This document shows, one piece after another, positions 5,717 to 7,659 of a stretch of 7,659 nt of DNA. Numbering within the stretch: position 1 is the stretch's first letter; every line of letters begins with the position of its first letter. A model generated the notes under the pieces. That model was not told where the DNA came from, did not search any database, and was given only the letters and a program-made list of their open reading frames with translations. The translations under genes and the position numbers were made by a program. The stretch comes from Methanosarcinales archaeon (GTDB taxonomy: Archaea > Halobacteriota > Methanosarcinia > Methanosarcinales > Methanogasteraceae), in assembly GCA_012961645.1 (NCBI GenBank), contig DTYY01000223.1, positions 1 to 7,659 on the forward strand, given 5' to 3'.

Positions 5717-6745
5717 ATGAAGGTAACAAGAATAACAACATTGTCGATCGTGCTTACAGCACTGGCGCTGTCCCAGTTTGCATCTGCGACATTATACGAG
5801 GAATATGACAGTTCGATCAAGCCAGACGGTTCATTCAGTCCGGATGGCACTAAGATTGTTTTTGCAGGTTTTGATGGCGAGGGGAAGGATAAATTATTCA
5901 TCTCAAAAGCAGACGGAGCTGAAGCGAGGTTGCTGATGCCAGATACGCCAAAGAAGGAGTTTACTCCTGACTGGAGCCCTGATGGAGATAAAATCTTCTT
6001 TATATCATTCAATGCCCAGGGAAATGGAAAGATCTACGTGGTAAATGCCGACGGGACCGATAAAAAGGAACTGATGCCTGAAGACCAGAAGAAACAGTGG
6101 TGTCCTGATGTCAGCCCTGACGGGACTAAGATCGCCTACGTATCACGGCAGCCTGGCAGCAAGGAGAAACTCTATATCGCAAACATCGATGGGACCGGTG
6201 CAAAAGAACTGATGCCAGACGATCCGGATAAGCAATTCTCACCTGATTTTAGCCCCGACGGGACAAAAATTATTTACCACTCCTTCAATGTCGAAAGTCA
6301 GCTTGACAAGATCTTTATTGTGAACGTGGATGGCACAGGCAAGAAAGAACTGATGCCGGGCAGCGATGAGAAGCAGTTTACCCCGTGTTTCAGCCCTGAT
6401 GGGACGAAGATCGCTTATGTTTCGTTCAATGAGGATAAGCTTGAGCGGGTGCACATCGTGAATATGGACGGAACCGGCAAGCAAAGACTCACCACCGCAA
6501 CAGAGGGCAGGGAGTATGATCCGCACTGGAGCCCTGATGGGACGAAGATTGTGTACAACGGAAACGTCGTGGTGCCGGTGCCATCAGCCGGTGGAACGGG
6601 ATCGACACCTGCCGGGTCATCAGAAACAGATGCCGACACAGATACAGGTGCGGACGATGAAAGCAAGTCCACTCCCGGGTTCGGCTGGATGGTGAGCGCG
6701 GGCATGGTAATGCTCTTATATCTGCTTGCGAGGCGCGCAGCGTAA
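5717..6745 (+). CDS. Secreted PD40 (TolB/WD40-like) beta-propeller with PGF-CTERM anchor
   Basis: A 342-residue exported surface protein. It has a signal peptide (about 1-24, cleavage after ASA), then six PD40 repeats marked by SPDG(T/D)KI at residues 42, 88, 134, 180, 227 and 273, spaced 46 residues (one 47), predicting a six-bladed TolB-like propeller. Each blade carries an (I/V)N.DGT..KELMP stretch. An Asp/Thr/Ser-rich linker (290-318) leads to PGF at 320-322, a hydrophobic helix (323-337) and the tail ARRAA, the archaeosortase-type sorting signal. Two lone cysteines (129 and 224) precede blades 3 and 5. Archaea have no Tol-Pal system, so the TolB likeness is structural only and no partner is known. 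No promoter fits in the 21 bp after the tRNA gene. Confidence 0.9.
   Translation: MKVTRITTLSIVLTALALSQFASATLYEEYDSSIKPDGSFSPDGTKIVFAGFDGEGKDKLFISKADGAEARLLMPDTPKKEFTPDWSPDGDKIFFISFNAQGNGKIYVVNADGTDKKELMPEDQKKQWCPDVSPDGTKIAYVSRQPGSKEKLYIANIDGTGAKELMPDDPDKQFSPDFSPDGTKIIYHSFNVESQLDKIFIVNVDGTGKKELMPGSDEKQFTPCFSPDGTKIAYVSFNEDKLERVHIVNMDGTGKQRLTTATEGREYDPHWSPDGTKIVYNGNVVVPVPSAGGTGSTPAGSSETDADTDTGADDESKSTPGFGWMVSAGMVMLLYLLARRAA
5828..6560 (+). repeat. Six in-frame ~138-bp tandem repeats encoding propeller blades
   Basis: The repeat unit is 46 codons. The best conserved DNA is the SPDGTKI block, for example AGCCCTGATGGGACGAAGAT at 6391-6410 and again at 6530-6549. Such near-identity between blades suggests recent blade duplication or gene conversion within the gene. 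Confidence 0.75.
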
Positions 6746-7049
6746 AGTTATCAACCCTTTCGGATATGGATGTACGAATCTCACGAATAACACAAATCGC
6801 AAAGATGGATCGCCGGAGGCGGGAGCTTCCTGTATTTTTTCAGCACTTACAGACGTTCCCAACTTCTGAAATGTTTTTCCCCGTGTGAGCTTCATGTCTG
6901 TATTCTCTGTAGTTTCTAAGCCCTTGTGCGCCAAACTTCTGCCAGCTAAGAGTTGTCAACATCAAAAAGATGTCCCACCCCATGTACAATTACATTTAAG
7001 TACCAAAAGGCGTTAATTAATATATAACTACTAACCGGAGGGCTAAATC
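6746..7049. other. Intergenic region with repeat-like sequence before ftsZ
   Basis: About 300 bp without a credible gene. On the minus strand, 6764-6934 can be read as a peptide containing KGLETTENTD and FVLFVRFVHPYPKG. This style (TTENTE, FVRFV) is the typical false translation of dispersed non-coding repeats in environmental genomes, so I treat it as a repeat, not a gene; it also has no Shine-Dalgarno site and its end overlaps the propeller stop. A T6 tract at 6835-6840 after a GC-rich segment may terminate the propeller transcript. The ftsZ promoter occupies the right end. Confidence 0.5.
7002..7025 (+). promoter_or_regulatory. ftsZ promoter region
   Basis: ACCAAAAGG (7002-7010) followed by TAATATATA (7017-7025) is a BRE/TATA candidate, but a start 25 bp on (about 7047) would exclude the clear GGAGGG ribosome site at 7037-7042. 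TTTAAG at 6995-7000 could be a second TATA element, starting near 7022 and keeping that site. Both may be used. Confidence 0.5.
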
Positions 7050-7659
7050 ATGAAATCTATAGTCGAAGATGCAATATCTCGGGCGGAGATGCAAGCAGAA
7101 TCGCCGATATACTTGCAGGATCAGTCTATCGAGACCGATCAGGAACTTGAACGGATTCTGTCAGAACTCAGGACCAACATCTCGGTCGTGGGATGCGGTG
7201 GCGGCGGCTCGAACACCATCCAGCGGATGGTGGAGGAGGGCATCACCGGCGCTGATATGTGCGCCGTGAACACCGATGCCCAGCACCTGCTGTACATCAC
7301 TGCAGGTCACAAGGTGCTGATCGGGCGCAAAACCACGAAAGGATTGGGCGCGGGCAGCATGCCACAGATCGGGGAAGCATCTGCCGAAGAAAGTCTGGAC
7401 GAGATCCAGAAGGTTGTGGATGGCACCGATATGGTGTTCATCACCTGCGGGCTTGGTGGCGGCACAGGCACTGGAGCAGCCCCAGTCGTTGCGAAAGCCG
7501 CGCAGGATGCTGGCGCACTGACGATCTCGATCGCAACGCTCCCGTTCACGGCAGAGGGTTCGATCAGACGAAGCAATGCCGAAGCAGGACTCAAGCGGCT
7601 GATGGAGGCTTCTGATACCGTAATCGTCGTTCCGAACGACCGGCTGATGGAAGTGGTGC
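7050..7659 (+). CDS. ftsZ: Cell division GTPase FtsZ (5' part, cut by window)
   Basis: FtsZ polymerises with GTP into the mid-cell division ring. The first 203 codons are present; a full archaeal FtsZ is about 360-390. The GTPase motifs are all in order: [10 protein letters not shown] (46-55, T1), NTDAQ (74-78, T3), the tubulin signature GGGTGTG (136-142, T4), [10 protein letters not shown] (164-173, T5) and PNDRL (195-199, T6). An N-terminal extension of about 43 mostly acidic residues precedes the core, as in euryarchaeal FtsZ1. GGAGGG lies 7 nt before the ATG at 7050. The catalytic T7 loop and the C-terminal domain lie outside. In many euryarchaea secE and nusG/spt5 follow, which would be expected past the edge. 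Confidence 0.97.
   Translation, partial: MKSIVEDAISRAEMQAESPIYLQDQSIETDQELERILSELRTNISVVGCGGGGSNTIQRMVEEGITGADMCAVNTDAQHLLYITAGHKVLIGRKTTKGLGAGSMPQIGEASAEESLDEIQKVVDGTDMVFITCGLGGGTGTGAAPVVAKAAQDAGALTISIATLPFTAEGSIRRSNAEAGLKRLMEASDTVIVVPNDRLMEVV

Noticed and set aside
6716..6934. Minus-strand 72-codon frame
   Set aside because: It overlaps the end of the propeller gene and its peptide has the style of false translations from non-coding repeats.
7069..7615. Two plus-strand frames and one minus-strand frame inside ftsZ
   Set aside because: The frame from 7050 contains every FtsZ GTPase motif and runs open to the window edge, so the others are out-of-frame shadows.
1..7659. CRISPR array, insertion sequence, integrase or attachment site
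   Set aside because: No regularly spaced direct repeats, no transposase or integrase motifs, and the tRNA-Gly 3' end is not repeated elsewhere in the window.

Overview
The window looks like a piece of a euryarchaeal chromosome from the methanogen/ANME-related (Methanomicrobia-like) lineages. It carries an Alba chromatin protein, an archaeal Sec61-beta/SecG, an archaeal-type peptidyl-tRNA hydrolase (Pth2), a euryarchaeal FtsZ, TATA/BRE-like promoters and Shine-Dalgarno sites of the GGAGGTGA type. An 11-haem c-type cytochrome and two apparent archaeosortase (PGF-CTERM) substrates fit an anaerobic archaeon that places redox and surface proteins outside the membrane, such as an ANME-1 or alkane-oxidising relative. 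This placement is inferred from gene content only.

Layout from left to right. 1-245 has no convincing gene but contains competing inverted repeats. 246-1300 (minus) is a two-gene operon, alba followed by a small alkaline-phosphatase-superfamily hydrolase, overlapping by ATGA. A divergent promoter region separates it from secG (1418-1591, plus), a 57-residue gene. 1592-1953 is a long non-coding stretch with a 14-bp palindrome and the promoter of the multihaem cytochrome (1954-2928, plus), which ends at a T8 tract. A minus-strand HTH regulator (3130-3648) and pth2 (3705-4052, plus) are divergent, with overlapping promoters in a 56-bp gap. A LarA-family nickel-pincer racemase/epimerase (4217-5506, minus) faces away from a tRNA-Gly(CCC) gene (5625-5695, plus), and one TATA element sits between them. 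Only 21 bp after the tRNA begins a secreted six-bladed PD40/TolB-like propeller protein (5717-6745, plus). 6746-7049 looks like dispersed non-coding repeat sequence plus the ftsZ promoter. ftsZ (7050 to the edge, plus) is cut by the window.

How the parts fit. The housekeeping genes (alba, secG, pth2, tRNA-Gly, ftsZ) are interleaved with accessory ones. The cytochrome and the propeller share one architecture: signal peptide, ectodomain, Pro/Thr/Asp-rich linker, PGF motif, hydrophobic helix, basic tail. Both are therefore probably exported and processed by an archaeosortase encoded elsewhere. The most unusual points are the tRNA-to-surface-protein linkage, the PGF-anchored 11-haem cytochrome, the complete LarA active site without maturation genes nearby, and the Alba/phosphohydrolase coupling. 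I did not find a clearly new multi-gene defence or mobile system here.
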